Part shown: piece by piece, positions 9,632 through 19,474 of the stretch
How the letters are laid out: each line of letters opens with the position of its first letter
Numbering within the stretch: position 1 is the stretch's first letter
NCBI GenBank assembly: GCA_008690995.1
Contig: VRMN01000002.1
Coordinates: 682,001-746,000, forward strand
Direction: 5' to 3'
From: Porphyridium purpureum
Lineage: Eukaryota > Rhodophyta > Bangiophyceae > Porphyridiales > Porphyridiaceae
DNA: 64,000 nt
Program-made: the position numbers and the translations under genes
The notes under the pieces: generated by a model
The model's database searches: none
The model's input: the letters and a program-made list of their open reading frames with translations, nothing else
What the model was told of the DNA's origin: nothing

Positions 9632-12600
9632 ATGTGGCTGCATCACATACTGGGGGCGGGGCGGTCGGCGTCCGCGCAGCTGGTCGAGGCCGGTGCGGGG
9701 CTGCTGCTGAGCGTGCTGCGCGATGACGAGTGGGGCGCCGACCTCGTCGACGTGCTGTCCCGCAAGTGCGACGGACGGTACGCCCACGCGCGCCGCATTC
9801 TGCTGGTCGATTTGGGCGAGACCGCCTGGTATCCGGCCGCAGAGCTGCTCCCCAGGCAGTACGAAGTCAGCATGGCGCACCTCGCGCCATACGTCGCTCT
9901 GCCGTCCATCGCCACGCTCTTTCACACATGCGAGCAGATGTACTACTTCTTGCACGACGGCGTGTCCGACGGACACACGCCGGAGCAGCGGGTCGTCATT
10001 TTGCTCGCGCGCTCACAAAAATCCAACATCTCTTCTTTCGAGCTTCCAGATGTCGACCACGCAGACAGCGAAGGCACCGCAAGTGTGCCCCCGCTGGCCA
10101 GCATGATGCGCGCCATGATTGTGCTTTACTGTACGTACAACGCTTTCGTAAGCACATTCAGCATGGGAACCGACGCGCTCGAAACAGTCTCGCGTGTGCT
10201 TCGCGCGGCAAACTTTGTTCCGCAGGCATTGCTTGACCGCGAGCTGAACAGCCCGAACCTGTTGCAGTACGTCAAGTACACCACGATGTGGACGCAGCAA
10301 AAGCGACCCGCGAATCCGCTCCCCATCAGGCTTGTTAAAGTTATCCTCCAAATAAGTCGGAAAGAGGGCGCGGATGGACTAGGCGACCGCTCGGCCCAGC
10401 AACTAGAATTGTCACCGATTCTGTGGCTGCAAACAAACTCAAGAAAAAATCCGCGCTCCGACGGCGTGATCATTGCACCAAAGCAGACAGGCGAGGGCTT
10501 TGCGTGCTACGATACAGGTCTTGATATTCTGGGCGACTTTTGCATCACACTGGTCCTGGATAATGAGGAAGAAGATATGACAAAGGGAGCAACAGGCAGT
10601 TTACGGAGTGCTGCGGAATCTAGGTTGAAATCAGAGAACTCATTCCGAGTTCCGCGCGTGCTTTGCCAAGTGGTTAGGAATACGGCATTTCTTGACACCC
10701 CGGGAGCCAGATTCTCCGACGCAGACATGGACTTTTACGACGATGCGTTCCGACAAAACTTTTCATGCTTTATGGATCTTCTGCTGGATGTGGTGCCGCT
10801 GTCGATGGCACAGGACGGGGCTGAAAGAGACCAAATCGGCAGTGTATGGCCAGACCACTTGCTCGTTTTACGCGAAGAAATGCGTACCGTTGAAGACATT
10901 GTTCTAGACGCACCGACCTGCGCGCCTCCGTTGCTTCTTGACCTTAGCCATGGACTTCCGGGTGAGATTATCAAGTATAACTTGGCGCTGGATCCCGAGC
11001 ATGCCAGAATGGTGGGTCAGTCGAAGAAGAATGGCCTACTGGATGAACTCCGACTCGCCTTTCAGGAAAAGAGCTTGGGTTCGCCTGGAGACCACCATCA
11101 GAAACAAAGTCAAAGCATGGACGCTGTACTGCAAAGATACCCGACGAGCACAGTGGAGAGAGAAGCCAATGGCGACCGAGCGTATTCAGTGGAAAGCCGT
11201 TCGCACAGTAGGGCCTCACCTGTGGCAGGAACAACTCTCCATGGCCTTACTACAAGAATGGAGCAGTCGCCTGCTAACGCGCCTCCATCGAGACGAGGCT
11301 CGATCATGGATACCTTTAGTCGTGTCTCGCGAACTCTGCAACATGATGCAAAGGCATATATCCTCGGTGAAGTTGATTTGTGGGGTGCGGACGATGATGA
11401 CACGATTCAGGCTGAGATCCGGAACAGTTTCGGAGAAAATGTGTCGGTATTCTCGGACTCGCGGCGAGATCAAGCTCAGCGCTCATCCGCCCTGTCGGCT
11501 TCGTCAGCCGCTTTCGAAAGAATTGGCGATCTTGAGAATGATCCACTGCCACAAGACGGCTTGGAGTCCGTCAGGTCACGCATTGATTTTGCGGCAGATG
11601 GCTTAGATACTCAAGAAGGCACGTTCAGTGCAAATGACTCGCCTGCAGACAAACGGCACACGCGAGCAGCTGACGTTTATCGGAAATCGAAGAACGAGCA
11701 CGGGGCGAAAGGTGGAGAGGGTGAGCCAGTCAAGGCCAGTCTCTCTGAACTGTTGAACTCGCAGTCCGTTTTGACAGGTACCCGCTTTCCAGCGTCGCCC
11801 CTTCCGACTGTGACTTCAAGCTTGACAAGCGTACCACACTCGCTGGGTCCGGCGTCATCGCAAGGTGGAAAGAGTTCCAACGCAAGCGCTGCGGCTCCGG
11901 CACCTCCTCCTCCACCGCCCATTGGGAATAGTGGAAGCAGTGCGAGCAAGGGCGCTCAGGCGCCGCCGCCTCCTCTTCCTCCTCCACCAAAGTCATCAGT
12001 GAAGGGAAGGCTACATTCTGGAGGAAGTCCAGGCGGGCCACCTCCTCCTCCACCGCCTCCTCCTCCGCCACTTTTGAATGGAACAAGTGGAGCGCGCTCG
12101 AAAGGAGCCGTGAACAGCGGCTTTGGTCCACCCCCTCCTCCACCTGGCTTGCCAGGGCGAGCTGGTCCGAAAAAGGATCTTAAGCAGTTGCACTGGAGCA
12201 CCATTCCGGCGAATCGTATTCAAAACACCATATTCGCGCAGACGGACAGACATGGAGTGCTTGGCGATGATGTCCTCGAGTCACATTCTTCAGAGCTCGA
12301 AATTCTTTTTGCAGCAAAAGTGAACAAGCAGACAGCTCCATCTGTCGAGACCGAGCCGGCAGTACCAAGCGCTGGCATTTTGTCCTCCAGGCGCGCCATG
12401 AACATTGACATCATGCTGCGGCGCATTGGAACAGCCAATGTGCGCGAAATTGTGCGGGCGGTTGAATGCCTGGACCCTGAAGCCCGAGTGCTGTCGAGCT
12501 CGGAAAGCGTGCAGGCACTCTTTGAAAATGATCTCAAAGAGGACGAAATGGCGGCAGGGAAAGAGTGCCAGCTTTCTGAGGAAGAGCTCGGCAAGTGTGC

Positions 12601-13387
12601 AGAATCAGAGCAGTTTGTATACCACGCGTCTCGTGTCGCCCACTGGCATCTCAAGCTTGCGGCCATGGTCTTCTTGCGAAGCTACGAAACGGAGTGCGAA
12701 TTGATCTCGAAGCGCTGCGCAGTCGTCGAAGAGGCTTGCTCGCAAATTCAGGCCAGCGACAAGCTTCGCACGGTGCTAGGCTCCATTCTTAGAATTGGCA
12801 ATCACTTAAATCAGGGTACACGGAGGGGCCAGGCGCGCGGCTTCAAGCTTGATGCGCTATTGAAGCTGACTGAAACGCGCACTATTGATGGAAGGATGAC
12901 TCTGCTGCACTTTATTGTGGACTTGATTGAGAAAAAAGATGCGTCCGTACTTGACGATTTAGAGAATGAACTCTCGTCGATCGAGGCCGGCTCCAAGATT
13001 GTACGTGAGGAACTCAGCGCAGATATTGCAGGTCTAAACAAGGGGAAGGCAGTGCTTGAACGAGTGCTCAACGAGCATCGTGCGTCCGCCACTTCGTCTA
13101 TGGATTGCGAACAAGAGCGCATCCTGGTTGTCCTGGACGGGCAGTATCTTTTGAGCAGCGAGCGAATTGACTCTGTGACTATCGACTTTGATCGCATGAC
13201 TGACACTTTCGAGCGTGCAGCAGTGTATCTTGGCGAGGTCGGGAACAAGGCGAAAGTTGAGGAGGTCTTAGGTACTCTCGTCAAATTCATCGGCCTAGTG
13301 GGTAAATGTCGAACCGACAATCACGAGCGCGCGGCCAGAGAGGCCAGAGAGAACGAAAAAAAAACAGGGTCAGGCGGCGGGCGATAG
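9632..13387 (+). CDS. formin with degenerate PTEN-like N-terminal region (class II-like), FH1 and FH2
   Basis: A 1251-residue actin nucleator. Residues about 846-1230 are an FH2 domain: it opens KKDLKQLHWSTIP, and later has RIGNHLNQGTRRGQARGFKLDALLKL, close to the universal GNxxN...G...G(F)xLxxLxKL motif. Residues 755-845 are a proline-rich FH1 with four or five poly-Pro runs that would bind profilin. The first 390 residues resemble the PTEN phosphatase-C2 module of land-plant class II formins: ILLVDLGETAWYP and EQMYYFLHD match that fold's order, and a C2-like beta region follows (about 225-390). The P-loop CxxGxxR is not visible (RVVILLARS lies there), so this part is probably non-catalytic and membrane- or lipid-binding. 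The linker (400-750) is disordered. The stop is 15 bp from that of the convergent SDR. Confidence 0.88.
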   Translation: MWLHHILGAGRSASAQLVEAGAGLLLSVLRDDEWGADLVDVLSRKCDGRYAHARRILLVDLGETAWYPAAELLPRQYEVSMAHLAPYVALPSIATLFHTCEQMYYFLHDGVSDGHTPEQRVVILLARSQKSNISSFELPDVDHADSEGTASVPPLASMMRAMIVLYCTYNAFVSTFSMGTDALETVSRVLRAANFVPQALLDRELNSPNLLQYVKYTTMWTQQKRPANPLPIRLVKVILQISRKEGADGLGDRSAQQLELSPILWLQTNSRKNPRSDGVIIAPKQTGEGFACYDTGLDILGDFCITLVLDNEEEDMTKGATGSLRSAAESRLKSENSFRVPRVLCQVVRNTAFLDTPGARFSDADMDFYDDAFRQNFSCFMDLLLDVVPLSMAQDGAERDQIGSVWPDHLLVLREEMRTVEDIVLDAPTCAPPLLLDLSHGLPGEIIKYNLALDPEHARMVGQSKKNGLLDELRLAFQEKSLGSPGDHHQKQSQSMDAVLQRYPTSTVEREANGDRAYSVESRSHSRASPVAGTTLHGLTTRMEQSPANAPPSRRGSIMDTFSRVSRTLQHDAKAYILGEVDLWGADDDDTIQAEIRNSFGENVSVFSDSRRDQAQRSSALSASSAAFERIGDLENDPLPQDGLESVRSRIDFAADGLDTQEGTFSANDSPADKRHTRAADVYRKSKNEHGAKGGEGEPVKASLSELLNSQSVLTGTRFPASPLPTVTSSLTSVPHSLGPASSQGGKSSNASAAAPAPPPPPPIGNSGSSASKGAQAPPPPLPPPPKSSVKGRLHSGGSPGGPPPPPPPPPPPLLNGTSGARSKGAVNSGFGPPPPPPGLPGRAGPKKDLKQLHWSTIPANRIQNTIFAQTDRHGVLGDDVLESHSSELEILFAAKVNKQTAPSVETEPAVPSAGILSSRRAMNIDIMLRRIGTANVREIVRAVECLDPEARVLSSSESVQALFENDLKEDEMAAGKECQLSEEELGKCAESEQFVYHASRVAHWHLKLAAMVFLRSYETECELISKRCAVVEEACSQIQASDKLRTVLGSILRIGNHLNQGTRRGQARGFKLDALLKLTETRTIDGRMTLLHFIVDLIEKKDASVLDDLENELSSIEAGSKIVREELSADIAGLNKGKAVLERVLNEHRASATSSMDCEQERILVVLDGQYLLSSERIDSVTIDFDRMTDTFERAAVYLGEVGNKAKVEEVLGTLVKFIGLVGKCRTDNHERAAREARENEKKTGSGGGR

Positions 13388-13402
13388 GTGGTGTTTTTCG
13401 TT

Positions 13403-14329
13403 CTACGCCAGCTCGAACGCCGCGAATGGCAGTTTCTCCCAAAACTCATAGTTTCGAATGTACGGAGATACATGCAGGACTTTGGTTCCGTCAACAGCTG
13501 TCAGGATTTTTCCGCGAGCGCTTTCAGAGGCGTTTAGAATCTGACACAGCAGCTCGGCAAGGTCTCCGCGTGTGATTGCCCCGTACGCATTCACTGACTC
13601 TGTAAGAATTCCCGACCCAGTCGCATCCTCATCCACCAGTGGCGCTGGTCGGACGATCACAAAGTCATCGCCATACTTTGTGCGGAGGTGCTTCTCTGCG
13701 CGGCTCTTATCGAGCAACATTCCTCTCATATTGTCCTTCACCTGACTAGGAATCGAGTTCTCGCTATCGCCCGCGCCCAACGCAGATACCAGCAAGAATA
13801 GAGGTGTCTTACCCTGGCTCTTCACTCCCAAGCAAGCATCGACGCATTGACTCGTGACCGCATACGAGTACGCTGGATACTCGTCCACCCCGTCAGACTC
13901 GGCTGGTGCGACACAATTCACGATCACGTCCGGCCGTGTCTTGGCAACAAGTTCGTGCATTTGTTCTGGGTTGCGGGCATCGAGCTGATGCCTCAACTCT
14001 GGATCCTGAACGAATTCATCGCAAGCCGAGCGCGAGACCGCGTGGACCGTAAAAGTTCCATCAGCACTGAGTCGCCGGACCAGCTCTTTCCCGAGGCCAC
14101 GACTCGCCCCAAGCACGACCACCACGGACGATCCTTTAACCACGGACTTTGAATTCCCAGCCGATGCACTACACACCACTGTGCCACGACGCAACTCCTG
14201 TCCGGTCCTCGCCACGGCAACTCTTGCGGCGAATGTCCGGGCTCCGCGGCACGCGCAGGTCGACTGCCCCAACAACGAGCCACGTGTGCGTGCAGACCGC
14301 GGCACGCCTAGACTCTGCACGAAAAGCAT
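13403..14329 (-). CDS. SDR-type NAD(P)-binding protein, probably plastid-targeted
   Basis: A 308-residue atypical short-chain dehydrogenase. The first 65 residues are Ser/Arg/Ala-rich (MLFVQSLGVPRSARTRG), like a transit peptide. The Rossmann glycine motif is VLGASRGLGKELVRRL near residue 75, followed by a conserved-looking DVIVNCVAP at the end of beta-4 and FLLVSALGAG at beta-5. A catalytic YxxxK is not obvious; instead there is a KSRAEKHLRTK helix, as in the NAD(P)-binding atypical SDRs related to Ycf39/HCF244 and NmrA. The C-terminal ITRGDLAELLCQILN resembles the equivalent segment in the HCF173-like protein at 59-61 kb. The substrate is unknown, and a plastid assembly role is inference only. 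Confidence 0.75.
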   Translation of the reverse strand: MLFVQSLGVPRSARTRGSLLGQSTCACRGARTFAARVAVARTGQELRRGTVVCSASAGNSKSVVKGSSVVVVLGASRGLGKELVRRLSADGTFTVHAVSRSACDEFVQDPELRHQLDARNPEQMHELVAKTRPDVIVNCVAPAESDGVDEYPAYSYAVTSQCVDACLGVKSQGKTPLFLLVSALGAGDSENSIPSQVKDNMRGMLLDKSRAEKHLRTKYGDDFVIVRPAPLVDEDATGSGILTESVNAYGAITRGDLAELLCQILNASESARGKILTAVDGTKVLHVSPYIRNYEFWEKLPFAAFELA

Positions 14330-14672
14330 ATCTCCGTTCTGACTTGCAAGGCAGAATGGCGAGGAGGACTGGAGTCAGGACGTGCCTGCCTTTGGGAGCT
14401 GATGAAGTGGACTGCACAGTCCCAAACACAAGCGCACAGCCGGAGACGACGCCCGCCACGTCCCCCCTCCACATGCGATCGAGCCCAACCTTATCTCCCA
14501 ACTGTACGCACAGTACCTCGTGTGGCTGTACCTCTGTGCCGCTCAAACTGTACTTCGGACAAAGCGTGATCGGCGCGACGCCTCGCCTCTCGCGTGAGGC
14601 AACTGCAGCGACTCTGGCGCGCGCCAGGAGATTATGCATGCGTCGACGCAGAGTGAGGCACCGCAAAGGCAT
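14169..14672 (-). CDS. possible small gene of unknown function (weak)
   Basis: A 167-residue frame starts at ATG 14672 (MPLRCLTLRRRMHNLLARAR), with a basic leader resembling a targeting peptide and a protein-like middle (PKYSLSGTEVQPHEVLCVQL). It overlaps the 5' end of the SDR gene by about 160 bp in another frame, so the true 3' end or an intron may be misread. I cannot assign a family. The opposite strand is also open over the same interval, which weakens the case. Confidence 0.22.
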   Translation of the reverse strand: MPLRCLTLRRRMHNLLARARVAAVASRERRGVAPITLCPKYSLSGTEVQPHEVLCVQLGDKVGLDRMWRGDVAGVVSGCALVFGTVQSTSSAPKGRHVLTPVLLAILPCKSERRYAFRAESRRAAVCTHTWLVVGAVDLRVPRSPDIRRKSCRGEDRTGVASWHSGV

Positions 14673-14891
14673 GGCGCTCGTGGTGCGCGAACTGGCCACT
14701 TCATGACGCCGCTTATTTGGTCCGACTTTCCCCCGTCGTGATGCGGGGGTGCCAAAGAATTAATTTGCATGTATGTGTGTGCAATGGCGTGTTTCGCGGC
14801 CACCTACCGTCATCACGGGCTGCAAGGCCGCGCTGGTCGCGTCATGTGCGCGCGAGTCATGCACATCGCTAAAACTTCACCATGATGTGTG

Positions 14892-14937
14892 TGATGAGCG
14901 TGACCACCTTTAACGGCTCAGGTGGTCACGCTCATCA
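14892..14937. repeat. perfect 18-bp inverted repeat (hairpin) just before a gene start
   Basis: The arms TGATGAGCGTGACCACCT (14892-14909) and its exact reverse complement (14920-14937) enclose a 10-nt loop TTAACGGCTC. The right arm ends at the A of the first ATG of the next frame. Flanking CCATGATG/CATCATGG adds a second short dyad. It could be a strong 5' RNA hairpin, a cruciform, or the mark of a small inverted insertion. Confidence 0.9.
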
Positions 14938-17423
14938 TGGCAGGGGTGGTAGTGCGGAAAGAAGGCAAAAACGTAGCCAAAGGAGCACGCGTTTACTTAC
15001 AAAGACATTCCAATGGCGTCGTCACATGCGGTATAGTATTTAAAGCCAGGCAGCCTCTGGATGATAGAAAAAGATCGAAGACTTGTGCAACCTCAGGGTT
15101 CGACTTTCATGGGATCAGATCAAGATCGATTTGGCAAACCGTTATCATGGACAAAGTGCAGGAGCCCAAGCGCGCTGCGCATATTCTTGCTCAAGGGAGG
15201 ACCTTGGAAAGCGCCTGCGGCTTTGGTGTCGCTCATGAGGAAGACCAAGCCGACCCTCACGACTACTTCAACCTGTTTATCTCCTTCTTGCGCACGTCAG
15301 AAAACGTTGCACGGAGTTTTCCCGAGGCTGCGGTACTGGCAGAGCGGATCGCAGAAATGGCGCGCTACGTAGGTACCGTCACAGCTTCCGCGCCAATGTC
15401 TTGCTTGATCTTGCCAAAGTATGGGTGCGCCTTGGTCACGATCGTGTCCATCGGATGCCAGGCAGGCCGCACGGTTCGAATGCATATTCTCGGCCCGGAC
15501 GAGTGGTCATTCAATATTACAAATAGCAAATTTGACTCGGCCCCGCCTCCAGGTGTAGCTGTTTGCTTTTTTGTCGGTGAGCTTCCGGCTGACAAACTCG
15601 ATGACTTCATGATCAGTTTTCGGAAGAAACTTACTGAGGCGAAGAAGAAGACCGGTGATGATCGAAGTGCTGCGGGAGAACGGCTCGGGCATCAGAAGAC
15701 ACCTACGTTTGTTCTTTCCATCGCTCAGAACGCGCTCTCGTTGTGCGTCAAGAGAAATTTGCCCGATGGGGCCGCGGACGTTGTGCGCCTGAATGTTGAG
15801 CACTGCTCCCGCGGTGGAATGACTGATGTCGGGCTTCATACTGGGGGTGCTCGTCGCTCTACAGCCTGGCCTTTGGCTGCTGCCGTCATCAAATTTGTCT
15901 TTGGTCAGCATGTGTGTGGTACAGACGGGGAAAACAAAGTCAACTTCAACTTGCTGATTGCAGAGTGGGAGATGTGGCTGGTTGAACTGTCACTTGATCT
16001 CCACGGTAATGTTGGCGCTGCCTCCACGGTCCGTATGCTAACATCAGCGGCCCAGCGCGCCGCCCTGTTGCTAGATGCCGGGTACGACGTGGCTTCTCTC
16101 GTCGAGCGTGCTGAAACTGTGCGAGCTGTTCTGGAAGCGGATCTCGCTGCCCAGCTTAAGGCTGAAGCTAAAACATTTCAGCTTCCCGTGCTCTGCGTGG
16201 ACAAAGACAACATGTGTCTTGATGGTCAGGCCGCTCGGCTGCCGGTTGTTGTCCTTCCGGCGCCCATGGATCGAGAGGCTGAATCTTCGCATGATATTGC
16301 TGCGTATCGACAAAGAGCAACGTCTAACCTGGAAAGCTTTCCGCTTGCCTCTGAACCATTTGGCCCACCTTCTCAGCTGCTGGACTGGCTGTCTCCCATC
16401 GAGCTTCGCAGGACCATTGTGCCGGCGGCGGGGATTGAGGAGTGGGTCTTTACGGTGGCCAAAAGTCGACTTTCACGACCCATTTGGACGGCTGCCGAAA
16501 TGTCGAACTGGGAACTTGCACATCTCGAACGAATTTGGGAGAAATATAAATCGATAGCCAGAACACTTGAAGAAAGTGCGGTACCAGGCGGACGCCTAGT
16601 TGTCGAGACGCGGAGCCGCAAAACGCTTGTAGCGTGGGCGATTGCGTGTTTAGCAGATAGTCTCGCATGCGCGATGCATCCGCAGCTTGAGATGTACGAA
16701 ACGGCGCTAGAGTTTAAGGATTTGTGGGCGCTGTCCTTTTCTGACGGCTTGGCACTGGAAGCAATGCAAGCGGTGACCTTATATTTGCGTAAGCGCAAAA
16801 GTATGGCAGGGTCGAAAAATCCAATTTTTTCCTTGCGGGCGAACGACGCAACGTCGGCTTTTGCAAAATCTGTCGCAGAAACATCTCCTGATATTTTGGA
16901 GGCATGGCAAAACGAGCAAATTCACGCGTCGCGGCGCCGCGACGCGCACTGGGCCGAGGTGTTACGAAAACAAGACGTGGCAAAAAATCTCCGGGCTCAA
17001 TTGGAGCATGAAAAGACCTGCCAATCTGAAGCTCGACGTAATTGGGACGCAGTCCCATTCACTTACCGTCCAGCTCCTAAAACAAGCGCAGAAAATGATG
17101 AGCGCTGGTACTTAGAAAAAGAATTGAGGGCAGAGTATCAGAGGTTGACTCAGCAGGTAGATCGCACGCGCGCAGACCTCAGAAGGGCAGAGGAGCCGCC
17201 GAATCCCGTCATCCAGCCCGTTTCGGCAGCTATGGATTCGGGGCTTGTGGTTTTATTCTTCATGTACATGCCAGAAGCGCTTCGCATTATCGCGAATCTG
17301 ATGTTCGAGGCACAGCACCAACTTTTGCCTCGAAGCATTCCTGGAGACTCGATGCTCTTCGACTGGATCGATCATCATTCAAAACGAGCACGGCGACCTA
17401 CATATGTATTTGCGGCCAATTGA
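14937..17423 (+). CDS. large protein of unknown family with C-terminal coiled coil
   Basis: I do not recognise this 828-residue protein. The first ATG is at 14937, inside a hairpin arm; MDKVQEPKRAAHILAQGR at 15147 is a more natural-looking start. The N-terminal half is mixed alpha/beta with SAPMSCLILPKYGCALVTIV; the middle is helical and Trp-rich (LLIAEWEMWLVELSLDLHG). Residues about 660-760 are charged and heptad-like (RKQDVAKNLRAQLEHEK, RAEYQRLTQQVDRTRADLRR). A hydrophobic stretch SGLVVLFFMYMPEALRII follows. The order faintly recalls the giant DUF6606/DUF3638 proteins annotated as ubiquitin hydrolases in fungi, but I see no catalytic motif and would not assert this. Protein-like sequence continues past the stop in other frames (see the next entry), so this gene may be truncated or decaying. 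Confidence 0.5.
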   Translation: MAGVVVRKEGKNVAKGARVYLQRHSNGVVTCGIVFKARQPLDDRKRSKTCATSGFDFHGIRSRSIWQTVIMDKVQEPKRAAHILAQGRTLESACGFGVAHEEDQADPHDYFNLFISFLRTSENVARSFPEAAVLAERIAEMARYVGTVTASAPMSCLILPKYGCALVTIVSIGCQAGRTVRMHILGPDEWSFNITNSKFDSAPPPGVAVCFFVGELPADKLDDFMISFRKKLTEAKKKTGDDRSAAGERLGHQKTPTFVLSIAQNALSLCVKRNLPDGAADVVRLNVEHCSRGGMTDVGLHTGGARRSTAWPLAAAVIKFVFGQHVCGTDGENKVNFNLLIAEWEMWLVELSLDLHGNVGAASTVRMLTSAAQRAALLLDAGYDVASLVERAETVRAVLEADLAAQLKAEAKTFQLPVLCVDKDNMCLDGQAARLPVVVLPAPMDREAESSHDIAAYRQRATSNLESFPLASEPFGPPSQLLDWLSPIELRRTIVPAAGIEEWVFTVAKSRLSRPIWTAAEMSNWELAHLERIWEKYKSIARTLEESAVPGGRLVVETRSRKTLVAWAIACLADSLACAMHPQLEMYETALEFKDLWALSFSDGLALEAMQAVTLYLRKRKSMAGSKNPIFSLRANDATSAFAKSVAETSPDILEAWQNEQIHASRRRDAHWAEVLRKQDVAKNLRAQLEHEKTCQSEARRNWDAVPFTYRPAPKTSAENDERWYLEKELRAEYQRLTQQVDRTRADLRRAEEPPNPVIQPVSAAMDSGLVVLFFMYMPEALRIIANLMFEAQHQLLPRSIPGDSMLFDWIDHHSKRARRPTYVFAAN

Positions 17424-19280
17424 TTCAATGATATTAATTGCGGACAGCAATGACATCGTGCTTTTGTCGGATCGTGAAGCCGATGCGTTGCTAGAGGCGG
17501 AGCAGGGCGCATGCTGGACCTCGGATCGTCCGCCGCTCTCCAGCCGGCCCCTTCACTTTCTTCCCGCGAGCAGCGAAAGCGCCGCATTGATGGACTTCCG
17601 TGAATCGCGCGATGACTTAGCTGAAGATGCGCTCGCACGTCTTCAATTATTCAATGGTGAAACCATGTTTGGGTCAGACGTTCGAGTTACTGCGGTGGAG
17701 CTTGTTTGTTCGTCACAGCATGCTCGTGAAGCCGCGCTCCAGCTTCCTGCTTTGCGCGGAAAGGAGAAGTTCGTATCTCGCAGTGATCTGGCAAGGGTTT
17801 GTGACATGGCGTAACTCAATTCTGGGGCAATGCAACCTTTTGCGGCCCTCCATCTGCGTCCTCCCGCACCACCAGCGGCTGAGCGACGCGCGATCCGGCA
17901 GCCGTACACTTCTGTAATTCAATGCGGTCTGGTCCAAGGGTCTCGCGCGGGCGGCAGAGACGTTTAGGCAAATGATCAAGACGCGCGATACCTATTTCGA
18001 GCCCAGGCTCAACAAATATTTCCATCTCATGCTTCTCCTCGTGCATGTCGACGCGCGCACTGTATAGTAACCCTGTATACAGTCCGTTCTACTTTGCCGC
18101 TCAAACCAGGTCCAGTGTGGTACGTCATTCGCACCGTCCAATCCAGCAGAGGGTTCCTTGTCGCCATCCGCGAAACAGTTCACGAGTCAGCCAGGTGTAT
18201 CTCCACTTCTCGTCAACGAGCAACGGTGCCGAACGTCCGACATCATAGTCTAATGCGCTGGGCGCTGCACTCGCGCTGGACGCCTACGGGCTACAGGCAC
18301 TATGAGATTTGTGCCTAAGCCGTTGCCAGGCGCTGCCGAGTCCGGCTCCGTCGTGCCGTAGCAACGGGCTGCGACGAAGCTTTTGAGGTCACTCACGACG
18401 ATTCTGGCGACCCTGAGCATGCCCCTCCACGTGCCTCAGAAGCACCTTTCTTCTCGCAACGCGCTCGTCGTGGCTGAGTACCGTCCGAGTCATTCGTTGG
18501 TAGCTCGCCCGACGACTGTCCGTCCTTCCGTGACGCGTGACTCCCTCTTGTCCGGGTAGCAGCAGAACTCGTAGGGCCCGTAGCAGCATACCTCGTGGGA
18601 CCCGTACCAGCCGCGGTCGTCCGAATCCGCGCTGACCGTGTTTCAAAGCCACCATCGTGGTCTGAGCTAGCGTCGCCGTCAAGCGCTCCAGTGCGAAGTT
18701 TTCAGACTCTCTTGACTCGACGTCATTCGATTTACAATGGAACGTCATGGACTCAACACCCGGTGCTGGAACCCAAGGCATCTCAGACGCGCGATTGATT
18801 GAGTCCGTGACATCTTGCATGTGGGGAGGAGCACACAATAGCGCACTGAAACCAGTGTTTTTGTCCGTCGTGGGTTGCTGCATGTGACCCGAACACCATA
18901 AACCAGGACGAGCGCACGCCACAGCATGTAAAATTCATTTCAACGGGCACACTCGTGCATGTCCTGGATCTACTCCTTCACGCGATGCGGACGTATGTGT
19001 CGTGGCTTGCTGACCTGAAGACCATGACCATCAGCATGTGTATCATACAGCATGTTGAACGGACTGCTCGCGTGTTTTGGATTTGCGGCGCCAGTGCGAA
19101 CGAGCAACGGCTTCTCGCACACAGCTTCGTTGAGCGCGAAATTGCAGCAGACCTTGTAGGTCTCCATTTCGTGCTCAGCTACAATGTCTGCAGCAGCGAG
19201 CGCTGGCCGCCAAGATGGGCACGCGCGCGTCGCATGATTTCCACCATATTTTGTCGGATGGCGGCGTAACGCACCCTATT
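17404..19280 (+). pseudogene. broken protein-like sequence downstream of the unknown gene
   Basis: About 1.9 kb holds no intact gene, but several plus-strand stretches read like real protein rather than chance frames: IADSNDIVLLSDREADALL near 17.43 kb, AETFRQMIKTRDTYFEPRLN near 17.98 kb, VWYVIRTVQSSRGFLVAIR near 18.1 kb, and FVEREIAADLVGLHFVLSY near 19.15 kb. They lie in more than one frame, with perhaps three or four interruptions. Either this is the decayed 3' part of the preceding large gene, a second dead gene, or an unusual multi-intron gene. I found no convincing pair of splice sites like those in PCH2. No reverse transcriptase, integrase, transposase or capsid motif was seen. Confidence 0.4.
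18556..18603. repeat. two-copy 24-bp tandem repeat
   Basis: Two neighbouring 24-bp units beginning GTAGCAGCA differ at about five positions. A third, weaker unit (GTACCAGCC) follows at 18604. It lies in the broken region, and both strands are open across it only briefly. Confidence 0.6.
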
Positions 19281-19474
19281 TTGCCGAGAGCGTGATTGAA
19301 GAAGCTTCATGAGGCGCAGGAGATTTCGGTTTCCGGCATCGGTGCTTGACGGACTTGTCCCGGTGACAGCCTGTCCACGGTTTCTCGGGACACCAGCGGC
19401 CTGGCATTCGGATTAGAAGTGAAAAGTTTTGCGACTATTAGGCACGAGTGAAGGTCGAAGGGTGGGTTGAGGTT

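Noticed and set aside
14169-14672. Reading the frame as a bL21-like ribosomal protein
   Set aside because: A few residues fit the L21 pattern, but the expected C-terminal motif is absent and the frame overlaps the SDR gene.
14937-17423. Assignment as a DUF6606/DUF3638 ubiquitin hydrolase
   Set aside because: Only a vague likeness in the coiled-coil region; no catalytic or family-defining motif could be pointed to.
18389-18922. 177-codon minus-strand frame
   Set aside because: It lies across the degraded block and a 24-bp tandem repeat; it has no recognisable domain and the plus strand carries the better protein-like fragments.
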